A stretch of DNA of 64,000 nucleotides from Nissolia schottii. Taxonomy: Eukaryota > Streptophyta > Magnoliopsida > Fabales > Fabaceae. Both the position numbers and the translations under genes were made by a program. Below the pieces are notes generated by a model. It saw only the letters and a list, made by a program, of their open reading frames with translations. It searched no databases and was not told where the DNA came from. The stretch spans positions 5,222-69,221 of the forward strand of contig QANU01098946.1 in assembly GCA_003254905.1 (NCBI GenBank), written 5' to 3'. Below, one piece after another: positions 1 through 12,553 of this stretch (within the stretch, counting starts at the first letter, position 1; each line of letters starts with the position of its first letter).

Positions 1-267
1 AACATAAATATTCAGGAGATGACACACACAACAACATAAATACTGAAGATACCAACGAGTCCCATAGTACTGAGCATCACAGGAAGCAAGTATGTGACGA
101 AAATGCCTCTAATCCAAAACACTAAAGTACAGATAGCGATGCAGAGGTCACGCGCCCTAGTGAAAAAGATCTCTGAGAAAATGATAAAATACATACGATG
201 GATTAGGAACGAAACACGATTGCATGCGCAGCTGTAAAATATAAAAAAAAAAAACCTGCCTGTGGTA

Positions 268-413
268 AACTCGCGAGTTTACCTCGATTTTACCCGATTT
301 TATACGAGTTTACCCGAGTTTACCCGATTTTACCCAGAAACGAGTTTACATGCGAGTTAGTTCGATTTTACTACATTAACTCGTAAACTCGTACGAGTTT
401 ACGAGTTAACTCG
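268..413. repeat. CGAGTTTAC palindromic repeat cluster
   Basis: About 145 bases made of many short copies of CGAGTTTAC, CTCGTAAA and CGATTTTAC in both orientations. The right part, 376-409, is a perfect 34-nt palindrome whose two 17-nt arms meet at CGT/ACG. The surroundings (1-689) are AT-rich with no supportable gene. Function unknown; it may be the end of an unrecognised transposon. Confidence 0.7.
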
Positions 414-490
414 CGATTTTGATAACTATGCTACCAACAACTGAGTATTGAGAAATCAAACTTACAATCAAAATCCAAAAATAAATCTCA

Positions 491-493
<3 letters not shown>

Positions 494-525
<32 letters not shown>
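494..525. repeat. (AT)n microsatellite
   Basis: Uninterrupted AT dinucleotide run of about 30 bases. Apart from this and the CGAGTTTAC cluster, positions 1-689 hold nothing I can assign. Confidence 0.9.
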
Positions 526-529
<4 letters not shown>

Positions 530-689
530 AGCTTTCTTCAACTAGAAAATTAGAAAATTCGAGTCAAAAGGTAAGATATGAGAGATAAACCTTCAGAAGA
601 GAACTTTAGAGAGATTTGAAAAGCTTCAAGAAAATATGTTTAACTTTAAAACACTATTCTATACTCTAAAACTTTAGATGTATGGCTGA

Positions 690-3600
690 TGTAACACCCC
701 TAGCTAATTGCCTACGCTTGAGTCGTACGCAATGCTCACTAGGTTGTTTTCACTTGGTGGGAATACTTATAATCCTTGATTACTTTTCGAAAATACTAGG
801 TTAAGGAAAATATGGACCATTTTAAAACTTTTCTACTTAGTGTTTATTCATAAAGAATGAGCCATGTGTGAACAAGATATATGGTACAAGCGGTAGAGCC
901 TGGGCTTACAACTGTTAAGCATTCATTGTATAAGCATTTATATAAGCAAGCACATGGTCCATCACAGAAAATTATAACAAAGCACAGAATATAGTAATAA
1001 TTTTATACATGTCATATTAAAATACATAACAGAAGGTCCGTCTCGCGTGCAACTATATTGCCTTGGAGTTTCGTTCTACAGCTCCTAGCAACTCGTACTC
1101 CGTCCTTTATTGCTCCTCGTGCAGCTCCTCGAAGCCCTCGTCTGCTCCTGGAAACATAAGCGAGTGGGGGTGAAAACGTTTCGTCCTCAGTGGGTTACCT
1201 TAGCGTAGGGATACTTCTTTAACTCACTTATGAACCAGACCGCTCAAGAGATCTCTATGTGTTCATGTATACTAACTTCCTACTGATTATTGTCTGTTGC
1301 CTAGATCCTGAGCAGCTTTATCTACTTTACTAGGTGACAGGGGATTTAATCTTTCTTATATAGGTTCTCGTGCTTCTTATCTTAACTTTCGTACTTCGTA
1401 GCGCATATACATATTCCGTCTTGAGCGTTCTCTTGACGGTACTCATAGCATATACATAATTTCATATACATACATTCATTCATCATATAGCTTATGCATG
1501 GGGGAATCTGGGATTCTCTTACGCTTCCGGCTAACTGATGAGCCAGTGTGGCGTCCTTCTTGTTACCTTCAGTCTTTTTCATCTTGAGTCCTTCCACCCT
1601 TGTAATCGTGGCCTTTTGGTTACAACCTGCTTCTAACTCCCATATTAACGACGACTAGGCAGTGCTCTAACCTGGGTGGTTGTGAACCACCAATGCAACT
1701 AGGGTCATTATCGCACATCAATAGAGATAACCATCCACCTAGTGGGATGGCTAGGGGTCGTTCTCTCAACGCAATCCGAGCGTGGACTCATACGGCATCA
1801 TCATTATCATTATCATTATCATTATTTCTTAGGGGTGACGTCACCCTCATCATTTTTCCTCTCTTTCTCTCTTTCTGTCTTTCTTTTCATTTTATATCAT
1901 TGACCCATTCATCTTGCTGGATTGGTGAGGGGCTTGTCTGTAGACGTGCCAAGAGAGGGATTTCCTATCATATAACTACCTACTGACTGCAGGCATACCA
2001 GACCCTTGTGGCCAGAATCCTTCTTCAGATATCATGGTTCCCTAGGGTTCAATTATGCTCTTTTTATAACATTAGGTGGTGGTCTTTAATTATCTATGGT
2101 CGTCCTAAGACATAATGACTGCCGAGTCCTCATGATGCATAATACTAAAAATATAGCACATAGAGCATAACAATTAAAAACAATGTAGGCACTATCACTC
2201 ATACTACAAATATGACATCATAGTTTTGTTAGATAAATAATACTCATGTATTATTACAAATTCAGGCAACAAACAAGGCATAATATTATATAAGATTAGC
2301 AAGTTAAACTTAATCGTTTTATTATATTATTTTTGGGATACTATTATAACTGTAATTTGTTTAGGAGTTGCTGCTATACATAGTGTAATGCCAATATTGA
2401 TAGTTATCTAGAATGTTGATTGAATTGTGATTATTGTGAATTTATATGTTTACTACGTTAGATACTATGTGACTAAATAGATGAATTTTACTAAAACGCA
2501 ATACTTTATTTTTATTCAGCTATCGTTAGGGGAATGATTAATGCTTTATATGTACCGTAGCTTCAAGGCAAGCATATTACATATTTATTGCATTGGAAAA
2601 GTTAAACAAATTGTTGCTATTGTACATTAGTGTAACAAATATGGTGAATAAAATAACACAAAGTTTTGTCAAAGCACTGGCAATTGCAACATTTAGATTA
2701 AAATACTAAACGTGCTGATGATATAGCACATTGAGCTACATGCTGGCTTTTAAACTTATAGTATATTACTATTTCTTAATTATAAAATAATTATCATAAA
2801 ACTTTTATTATTATAAACATATTTTTAACTTACGAAAATATACCAAATATTCATACAACATACTAAACATATTTTTACATAAAATCTAGTACATCATATT
2901 TTCACATAAACATACATAAAATATCATAATAAATCACATAGATAGTGGGTCTAGGATTACCCACTTCTTAAGCGTTTTCTGAGTCGGTAGAAGTGAAGAG
3001 AAAAATATCCTCTTCGCGTTGGTGTGCTCCTCCTATTTTTCCTGAGTCCGGCAGTGTAACCACAATGTGCACAACCGGAACTGAAAACTTATGAAAACTG
3101 AAGAATTTTGATGATGGATTTGGAGACAGTGAAGCCTCGGAGGCTTGGCTATTTATAGCCAAAATTTTGGCCTTAAAGTGAAAAAGAAAAAAAGAAAAAA
3201 AAAAGAATAAGGTGGCATTAAATCCATCAAACGTATTTAGTCTTTGCTGCCTTAAATGCTTCAAATGCATTTAATTTTCCTTCCTCCAGACCATTGACCA
3301 CATGGGTTAATTGGCTAAAGTTTGGTTTTGAAATATTTTTAGCATGTTTGATTGCGTTTAGTAGTTAATTTCTCGTGTATGGATATTCTAAAAATATTCT
3401 AAGCACATAGCTGTGATCTACTAATTTTCCTGATCATAGTGGTATATTAGGTTAAGGTATTCGTGAATATTTCTCCGTTAGAGTATATTTTACGGATACC
3501 TTTGGGACTTGATGGGATTTTCGATTTGGCTAAAAATTGGCACGGACCATGCGGCATCCCGCAAGACCATGAAACAATTATTTCGACTGACATTTGAAAG

Positions 3601-3714
3601 AGATAAGTCTTGTAAATAATTTTCTCAGTCCAAATAATCATCCTTAATGTACATTTAATTAAGCGAAATTAGGTTTTAAGCGAAATCTCCACAGGGGAAG
3701 TTCGTGATGTTACA
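690..3714 (-). mobile_element. Solo LTR, Ty3/gypsy type, 3.0 kb
   Basis: The element begins TGTAACACCCC and ends GTGATGTTACA, so the outer 7 bases form a perfect inverted repeat (TGTAACA/TGTTACA). It is flanked by a perfect 5-bp duplication, GCTGA, at 685-689 and 3715-3719. No primer-binding site, internal region or second LTR is present, so it is a solo LTR left by recombination. A TATAAATAG box reads on the minus strand at 3149-3157, followed on that strand by a leader-like region; the minus-strand 3' end GGGGTGTTACA is typical of chromovirus (Tekay/Del-like) LTRs, so the element points leftward. A short (ATTATC)n run lies at about 1801-1823. Short ORFs inside it are LTR noise. Clade assignment is from memory of terminal sequences. 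Confidence 0.85.
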
Positions 3715-3719
3715 GCTGA

Positions 3720-4153
3720 TATTTTATTTTTTGTTTTTGGTTTATATAGAGTTGAATTAGATCTAAGTAGTTCTGGAATACACCGCTTCCGCTTGTGCGA
3801 ATTTTTTCAATAATTAATATATTTTTTTGGTAAATAATAAATTTTTTTATTTAATTAAGGGAAGTGGATATTGTCATTGTTAGATGTCTATATATTTCAC
3901 TATTATTCTAGTATTCTTGATTATCACTATATTGTTATCTAATCTTATTATTTTCAATTTAGTTAATAATTAATTCATTTTTCAAAGTCTTTACTACTAA
4001 TACAATTTTCTAATTTTTATATGATCCACTAAATATTAAAAATTAATATTTATACCTGATATATTTATTATAATTTATATTTATATATTAAATTTTTCTT
4101 GAAAATTTTCTTTATACAACAATTACCTAGACAATATACAGTAAATAAAAAGG
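3720..4153. other. AT-rich spacer, nothing recognised
   Basis: Very AT-rich sequence between the solo LTR and the left end of the duplicated block. No gene, RNA or terminal repeat seen. Confidence 0.6.
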
Positions 4154-4259
4154 GTAGAATTAGAAGCACTAGAAGAAAGGAAGCTATATCCCTAAAATTT
4201 AGGAATTAATGTTATCTCTAATCTATCCCCCTCATAACTTTTACAAAAGTTCCAAAATG

Positions 4260-4298
<39 letters not shown>

Positions 4299-5444
4299 TT
4301 ATATGATTTAATATATAAAAAAATTAAAATAAAATATTTCTACTGGTAATTCTTTAATAAAAAAACTAATTATATAAACTTAATTAAAGTTAGATACATG
4401 CATAATTTTTCTCTTGACTAATGTTCATGTCACTTGTATAATTTTGGTCATATAGACTCTCTCTTTGCATTGATTAATACAATTTCAAATCAACGTATAT
4501 TGATAGCATTCTTCATAGGGACAAAAACATTCGTTTCATTTTAAAATATAAAATATGTAGATTAATATATATTTGATTTGTTACATATAGTTACTTTCAA
4601 TTAAATATTGACATATTTTTTATTTTATTTGAATTAATTTTTATTAATTATATATATAATTCAATTAATTTTAATTGAAAATAAATAATATTAGGTAGTT
4701 TTATATTTTTTTCACAATAAAATTTATTGTGTAAAAAATTTTATTATTATTTTTTTATTAAAAACATTTTTTATTAGCAATTTTTTATGTCTTTAAATAT
4801 AGTTTTATAAAAACGTACTTTTTTATTTCTTATTCTAAAAATAACTACTTCAGAAATTACATCCAAATGTAAAACTATTTTTTTGTTTTTATTCCTACTT
4901 TTGATTCTGCTTTTAAAAGAAGCGTAAACATATACACGTAATACTTTCAAATAATCTTCTTATATAGTTTTAATTACTAAAGTTCATGATTCTTTCTATT
5001 TATCAAAAAAAATTAAAAATTAAAAATACCATTTCAATATCCTCTTTCTTCATTTTTATTTTGAAAATTAAAAATCTTTTTTATTGAAATAAACTTTCGA
5101 TATTCTCTCTCTTCATTAAAATAGTGTTCCTTTAATCTCATTCTTGGTTGGATTGAGTCAATACCAGACAAGATAATTAAGTTTAGTAATTAATAAATAT
5201 AATTTGAATTAGGATATTTCAAAAAATAAAAAAGTAACAAAATAGTGTTCCTCACTCACATAGGTTATTAAACAATTGTCAAATTGAGTTGTCATCATAG
5301 CATAATTCATTTTAAAATATATGGATTTAAGACTCTGTATAAAGTTATACGAAAATTATAGGATTGACAACTTTGTAAGACAACTTTTAAACAAGCTCTC
5401 ACAAAAGTAAGGGATCCACCATGATGGGGCTCAAAGTGGACCCC

Positions 5445-6010
5445 ACACCTTATGAGAGTTGTCATCCTGGTATTACTCATAGTTATAAAACAAAACAAAA
5501 CAAAAATAACAGTGTTTTAGAGTTAACGTATCTACGTGAAGCGTGTCACATCTCTCTCAGGTTCCCTTACGAAGGTTGAAGGTTTAAGGTATCTCTATCC
5601 TCAATGGCATTTTCCTTCAAAAGATTCCTTCACAGTGGACCCACACATTATGAGAGAGTTATCATCCTGGTATTACTCATAGTTATAAAAACAAAACAAA
5701 AAAAAATAGTGTTTTAGAGTTAATGTATCTATGTGAAGCTTGTCACGTCCCTCTCAAGTTCCCTTATGAAGGTTGAAGATTTAAGGTATCTCTATCCTCA
5801 AAGGCATTTTCCTTCAAAAGATTCCTTCACAGTGGACTCCACACGTTATGAGAGAGTTATCATCCTGGTACTACTCATAGTTATAAAACAAAACAAAAAA
5901 GTGTTTGAGTTAATGTGTCTACGCGGAGCTTGTCACATCTCTCAGAAGTTCCCTTGTGAAGGTTGAAGATTTAAGGTATCTCTATTCTCAAAGGCATTTT
6001 CCATCAAAAG
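5445..6010 (+). repeat. Tandem repeat, about 193 bp x 3 (copy A)
   Basis: The anchor GAGTTAA(C/T)GT recurs at 5520, 5717 and 5907, giving periods of 197 and 190 bp. Each unit carries the same run of landmarks (CTTGTCAC, GTTCCCTTACGAAGGTTGAAG, ATTCCTTCACAGTGGAC, TTACTCATAGTTATAAAAC). Copy C has anchors at about 16533 and 16725 and copy B at about 19840 and 20035, so the unit number differs between copies. ORFs that start in these units are repeat noise. Confidence 0.8.
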
Positions 6011-6019
6011 ATTTGTTTT

Positions 6020-6519
6020 GGTTAAAATACCTTTTTTTTTTATTCTTTCTTCAGCTATACCTGATTTTTCTATTTGGTCATCTACTTCTTTCTTTGTTCA
6101 ATTTGATCCTATGCTTTTATTTGAACTATCAGTCAAGTCTTTTTACTATTGATTTTGATTGTCTATATTTTAAATCGGTAATATTTTGGCTCTTTTACCG
6201 TCAATTTAGTCTTCTACCTTTATCTAAACTATCATTGTTGAGCGTTGCTTGACCCCTAAATTCATCTACAGAAGCAGATCTTCAATTTTTTGTAAAGGTT
6301 GTAGATTTTTTGTTGGTTTTAAAATTACACTTAATTTGGCTTCACAAGACTTGAGATGAAGAAGTTATGACTTGATCTTTGCAGTATGTCCAATATATAG
6401 TTAGGGACCTAAGTTGATAGCGATTTGAAACACATGAATCTAAATTAAATGAAAATAAAAGCTAAAAGGATGAATTGAGAAATTAGGTATAGCTAAAGGA
6501 TTAAAAATGTATTTTAGCC
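6020..6519. mobile_element. MULE-type MITE, 500 bp (copy A)
   Basis: Ends are GGTTAAAATAC and GTATTTTAGCC, near-perfect inverted termini that continue inward with mismatches (for example AGCTATACCT is shared). A perfect 9-bp duplication, ATTTGTTTT, flanks it at 6011-6019 and 6520-6528, as Mutator-like elements make. The Phe/Leu-rich ORF inside is not a gene. The same insertion is present in copy C (15929-16427) and, with its right end deleted, in copy B (from 20141). Confidence 0.85.
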
Positions 6520-7035
6520 ATTTGTTTTTGGATTGTAATTAGTTTGGTTTCTCACTACTCGTGTGCTGAAGCTAGACTCTAGCTAGATGGAGTTTAATGT
6601 CTTTCTTATTATTGACTTAGCTTTTTAGAATATCTAATTGAAGTATTCTAGATTTAGATTTGCAATTTAATTGGGTTAATTTTTTTAGGATTCCTTAAGA
6701 GCTTCGCCTGCAAAATGAGTAACAGAGGGAGTGCTCGGTCTCTAGAAGTTGTTGTGAGTAATTATGTCTCCGCCTCTGATGAACAATATCACAAAGGTAA
6801 CTTTTTTTTTTCTCTTTTTAAATTCAAAGGTAACTTAATCTTTAACCGTTAGTAGTTTTTAATGTTATGCCTGTAGATTTTCATTCTACTTGGATCTAAG
6901 TTTTGGATTTATAATTTTTTTTTATAAAATTTTTCCTTTGTTGATCTTGTTCATGATGTAAATATGAATCTGCGTGAAAGTGGACATTTAGCTTGAGATT
7001 TTTTTATTTTTGGGTAATTTCTGAGTCCTACAAGT

Positions 7036-10000
7036 AGGGTTAAATATGGTGTTGGTCTGTAACAAATTTTTCTTCTAATTTTGGTTCTTTTTTTTTGGTT
7101 CATGTTGTTAGGTTATTCTATTAATTAATAATGACGTGACTTGATAGATGATTATGTCAGTCTCTCCTAATTGACAATTTACTTAGTCATGGTAGCTTTT
7201 CCGATACATTTAACTTACACATGACTTTGGACCCAAATTCACATATAACTCATTTACCAAACCCGACCTGACCCATCAAGAACCATTCATTCTCTTCCTC
7301 TCCTCCCTCCCACCAAACACTCGTTCTCTTCTTCTCCACTACCACCACCACCTCCATAATAACTTCACCGACACAATACCACCACCACCTCCCCCTTTCC
7401 CCCACAACTCACATCCCTCAACCACCACCACCAACAACACACTCAGTTAGGAAAAATATGGTATAAAAGGTGACTAAAAACTTGAATATTATAGTTTCAA
7501 GGCACAAAATAAATGGATATATTTAGAGAGATATTCACCCTTACACTTACTTGTCAATGGGTTTTTGACGAAACTCTTTCTAAATACAATGAAACTCCTA
7601 TAAATATCTTGACTAACAATATCAAAAAAATTTCTTATTCTCTTTAAACTTGAAGAAAAGAACTTGTAAAATTGGTAACTTCCAAACACTCTCACAATAC
7701 ACAAAGTGAGTCAAATGTTTGATAGTGAGATATATTTATACTTAATGAGACGAACAACTGAACAATTACATCTCATCCAAACAGTATACAAAACATTGCA
7801 ACATTGGTGAACATTGCCACCAATACGTTATGTAACTTCCCATAAACAACATAATGGTTGTAATTTTTCTTTAGAAAGCGGTGTATATTCATGAAGCCAT
7901 AGAAATCCATTACAATGTCGTTTAGTCATACTGTAAGATTGTGTCTTTAACTATTACTAAATGTTTGTCATTTTTTTTAATAATTGTTGATGCACTTTAT
8001 GCATAAACACCATTGCCTCTCCCCCACAACCCAGATTTCCAATCCCACAACCACTAGCTCCTCCCCCTCTCTCATCCTCTCTTCTCACCCCCGCCCCCCT
8101 CGTACACACACACATCAGGTTTAACAACATCAACCTAAACATTGCAAGGGATTATTTTTCACCAAAATCTTGTTTTCTATTGTGAATCCCATTACCCAAT
8201 TCGAGTTCCTAAGGTTAAAGCTATACTCAACCCTTTGAAGAATCAAAACCTGATTTTGGCTTTGAAAGTTTCAAATTTTTCACTGACAACTCACCAATCA
8301 TGATTCCTCGTCCTCACGACAACCCCATATTCCTTGCCCTCTTGTTTGGGTTGGGTCTATAGGTTTACCTCATGCCAATGCTCAGTCTCACCCTCGCCCA
8401 TTGTCTCTACAGCCAAATCTAACCTCATTCAATTGCACACATAGCTCGATGGTGCAACGCCGACGAGTTATAGAAAATTCACGATGGAGGGTTCACTACA
8501 AGAAAAATTCCTTATATCGACATAATGTTTTTTATGAATATAAGGGTGTTATCAATGGTTTTCAACATTTTCTATGTATAAAATCCATCAATAGACATAT
8601 TTCCCAATCTGTTAGATTGTTTGTGGCAAAGTTATTCGTCGAAGACAAGGTAGGTTAATCGAAAAAATTATTAGTTTTTTTTTTCGTCCCTTGCACATTC
8701 TATAGTATGGATCTTGTATCCATTAACATGATACATGAGCCAACTAGTGGCTTTATTGTGAGGATCCCAAGTCAAGTTCTTTAAGTCATCATCACCTATG
8801 TCATTCCATTAGTTTTGCATATACAATACATATTCAAAAGATCAAATTGATGACAAATAAAAGTAATAAAGCAAGTCACAATATTTGCTTTCAAATTAGT
8901 ACATATATAATCGTTGAACCACATAGAAAATTGCTAACTAGAATAATGTTGACCAGTTTGTAACTTAAAACTTCCTATAAACATTGCATCAAAACTAATC
9001 AATATTTGATTTAATCATGAAAAGAAAAAAGTAAATGAGAAGAAAAATGATAGAATACATGAACAATGATTGCACTTCATCACAATTGAGCAAAACAACC
9101 AAAGGTGTTGCAAGCTTTTCTTATTCGTTCAACCAATAATCTTTAGTTTAGTCAACATCTCAACTAGGTTAATTAAAGATGGAAAAGGTAGACTGATTCA
9201 AGCTTTCACCTCTATCGTCATCTCGTCTGACCTTAGCTTTCACACAAGTGATATGATCCCCAAAGTAAGATGGACAAAAGTGATATATCTCCTTTGACAG
9301 GAATGCCTCACATTATGATCCCTCCACGTTAGCTCTATTTTTCATATTTTTTAACACCCTTAAGCTCCTTTCGAATTGGTACATCCACCTATATTGCCTA
9401 GACCATAAACTTGACCTTCACATGTTAAGTGTATAGGCAAGTGTTTAATCGAGTCAAAAACACCACAAGAAAATTTCCCTCTAGTGTACACAGAATAATT
9501 GGGATGTTCCTTTCCATCACTACAATAAGTCCTCAAATTTAAGGGTGGATGAACATAGGTCTATGAAGCACTAACTTAACTCAGTTAATAGCTTCAACAC
9601 ATGCTTAGGTAGTCCTTTAAATGCAACAGAGAGAAAATAACTGACATTCACGACTCTTCATGTCACATAACCTTCCTTGTGCAATATTGACACAAAAGTT
9701 TGAAGCATAACCATAAAAAATTTTCAACTCTTATGCCCACCGTAGGACACGTTCTTGTTTTTTTCTTTTTCAATGTGTGGCACGTCCTGGGCTTCATCCA
9801 ATGTCCATTTTCCAATTCCTGTAAATTCAACTTATGGAGTCTACAATACAAAGCCAAATCCAATCTTGCCTTGTCACTGTCTTTGGTTTTGTCAAGTGTC
9901 TATAACAATGTGTATTTTGTTGTCAAACATATTTTTTCCAGCATGCATCACATCAAGACAATGATGAACCAAGTTATCTTTCCAATATGGTAAATCACAA

Positions 10001-12492
10001 AATATACTTCATTTTTTCCAATAATGTTGTACCATATAGCCTACAAAATTTTGAGTTTTCCCTGCATCAGTTATCATTAGCAAACATGACCACTTAGTCT
10101 CTTTAGAGGCCCTATTCTCAACTATTTTCTTCTTCTAAACCTAGTCTTATTGCACCTACTTTGGTGCTCTGGATCAAATAATATTATGTGACAATCAAAC
10201 CACATCAATGCTTCATAGAAATTGGCATGCCAGTTTTCCCTACATCATCCATATAGATAACATTCAATAAGCAGGAAAGTCATTGATAGTCCACATCAAT
10301 GCTATCGTCAAAGTATCCCAAAACCAAAGATTACACAAGTCAAAAATAGATAAGGGTCTTTTATGCACATTTCAAGAGGAAGATTGTAGGATGTTACAAC
10401 AACAACTTGACAAGAATGAGGCTCGCTAAATTGATTGTTTGGCGTAAAACCATTAGAACAAAACCCTAACCTCACATTGTAGTGATTTGCCACAAATTTA
10501 GGATGAGCTAGTTCAAAATGTTTTCAAGCTTTGTCACGATAAGGGTGTGTCATTAGATCATCATTCCTTCTATTTTTAAAGTGTCACCTCATGTAGGGAG
10601 CTACACTCATGTATGCATTCATTTTTTTAGGAATATTCTTTTACCTCCTAGCTCGCATTTTCTTTGGTTTATACCTGACAATTTCACAAAATTCGCACTC
10701 AATTAGGGCAACGTCATCTCTATAGTATAACATACATTCATTCAAACTACAATCAACCTTAATAGATTGCAACCCAAGATTTAAATCCAGTTTTTTTGGC
10801 CCTGTAATAAGTCATCAAACCATTACTACCTCATGAACGCAATTTGTTAATCAATGCTTCCCTCTTATCAAACAAAATTTGACTCTGGTTCACCACTGAC
10901 TTAATGTTCAACATCCTAACCACCTTGAAAATTTTTGAATGTACTGAACCTTCACATAAAAGCATGTTTGCTTCCTCCAACAAACAATAAAACTTCTAAG
11001 CATTTGGATTAGGAATGTCCTTGATGGACGGTTCATTATGCATTCCAAGCTCATGACCATAAATATCATTAATCATTTCTTCATAGCGATTATAAGTGTC
11101 TTCCCAGTTCATGTCACCAATACCATTGCCATGTACGTTATCCCCACCTGAACTACCTACATCATTTTGACACCTACTTCTGTGATTATTCCCATGGCAT
11201 CAACTTCCTCGTGTTCAAGCCAAACCCCATAATGAGTATGGAAGTCATCCTTACACAGATGATACATAATATTCTCAATATTCAATAACAACAACATTTT
11301 TACTTAGCTTACGGGCACCTAACTCACCTTTCCCTCATAATTTGATCTACAAATTGTCCTAAATGGCAAAACACATGATGAACACCATAAATTCCATAAT
11401 AAATGTTGGTTTAAATACCCATCAATTTTTGCTCAGTCCATCATACGTTGATAATTGATTTGCACGATACGTGATAGTTGAATGAAACCCCAAACCCTCA
11501 TGTACAAATTAATTAACCAACATCAATCACACAAATTTGAGCAGAGTCTCTCCTTAAATTTGGAGTCTCCGCACAATTTAAATCAAACACAAGTAGCAAA
11601 ACCACACCATTTAATTAATAGTCTAATCTTAGATTTGTTTTAAAAAAAAATTAGACATAGTTTCCCCTTAAATTATATAACTCCATATTTTTATAACATA
11701 TTAATCAGAACAAAGTTATATAATTCAAGTCAATCAACATCTCGTATTCAATTTCAATCATTATCTCATAAATATACATAACTTACTACTCATCAAGCAT
11801 TTCCTAATATCCATTCTTTAACACATCCCCTTATAACTTCACAAAACATGTAGCATCAAAACACTATTGCGTTTCATACAATTCAAACAAAGCGGAAAGT
11901 AATGTTAAACATTCTTTGCCCCAACCAATTGTACTTCTCTCTCTAATCCTACAAATCTAACCTAGAAAAGAAGGTTTTTTTTTTCTCTCAATCATAAATA
12001 TAAGGATATGAATTGTACTAACCTTCAACCTAACTATAAGCTTCAAGCTCCAAAAATCATCGAATAAACAACCTAACATACATAATTTAAATTTTAAAAA
12101 TGGTTAAATACTTCTAAATATAAAAATCTCATTCATATTCATTTTCTGGTGATGGCCATGGGGGCAGGATCAACAGGAGGTAAGGTTTTCAGGAGGAAAA
12201 AGAAAGGCCACATGGGGGAGGGAGAAGAGATAGAGATTTTCTTTTTTAAATTTTAGGATGATTTTTATAAAAAATAAATAAATCTTTAACCACAGGTGTA
12301 TGTTATGTAGAATTATTGATTACCATGTAAACAATGTTAATATAGACAATTTTTTGATGCACCTTTAACATGGACAATTAACTACAAATCAAAACTAGAA
12401 AAAAAAATTGGACCAAAAATCGGGGAAAATATTTATTAGAAACCAATTAACAAAATTGATAATTTTTTAGGGGACTAAAAACTTATTTAAGG
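7036..12492. mobile_element. MULE-like composite element in intron 1 (copy A)
   Basis: The left edge AGGGTTAAATATGG and the right edge GGGGACTAAAAACTTATTTAAGG resemble the opposed ends of a common legume element that starts GGGTTAAATATGTTTTTGGTCCC. The interior includes C-rich coding-like DNA (7260-8100), a conserved coding-like module (about 8180-8345) and a CACTA element. I could not find a clean 9-bp target duplication, so boundaries are approximate. The same composite fills intron 1 of copy B (21123-27351), so it predates the duplication. Confidence 0.4.
8494..12133 (-). mobile_element. CACTA transposon, right end deleted (copy A)
   Basis: The left terminus CACTACAAGAAAAATTCC is intact and preceded by GTT, as in copy B. 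The right terminus is missing: about 365 bp present in B (roughly 26645-27005) is absent at about 12133, and the flanking MULE-like sequence is joined directly. TNP2-like transposase remnants survive on the minus strand; at 10493-10308 the conserved NVRLGFCSNGFTP and YNLPLEMCIKDPYLFL blocks can be read, then the frame ends at a roughly 95-bp deletion relative to B. With one terminus gone this copy should be immobile. Confidence 0.8.
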
Positions 12493-12553
12493 TTTCTTTT
12501 TCATGAATGGATTGCAATGGAGAGTAAAAACAAATTAAATTTAACACTGAAAG

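Larger units (their letters stand above)
4154..6580 (+). repeat. Left arm of a 2.4-kb inverted repeat (matches copy C)
   Basis: This block reappears in inverse orientation at 15866-18075. The match starts near the sequence GGTAGAATTAGAAGC here and ends at GCTAGACTCT. It contains an (AT)n microsatellite (4264-4296), AT-rich DNA, three tandem units of about 193 bp and a 500-bp MITE. The right part of the arm, from about 5240, is also the left part of direct copy A. No gene is evident between 4154 and 6714. Confidence 0.8.

Noticed and set aside
1382..3270. Three ORFs of 71-100 codons within the first 3.3 kb
   Set aside because: All lie inside the solo LTR and show no domain.
5733..6252. ORFs beginning with KLVTSLSSS or KVEDLRYLY
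   Set aside because: They are formed by the 193-bp tandem repeat and the MITE and recur in every copy for that reason.
8401..8658. 85-codon plus-strand ORF
   Set aside because: It crosses the left end of the CACTA element, so it is a chance fusion of flank and transposon.
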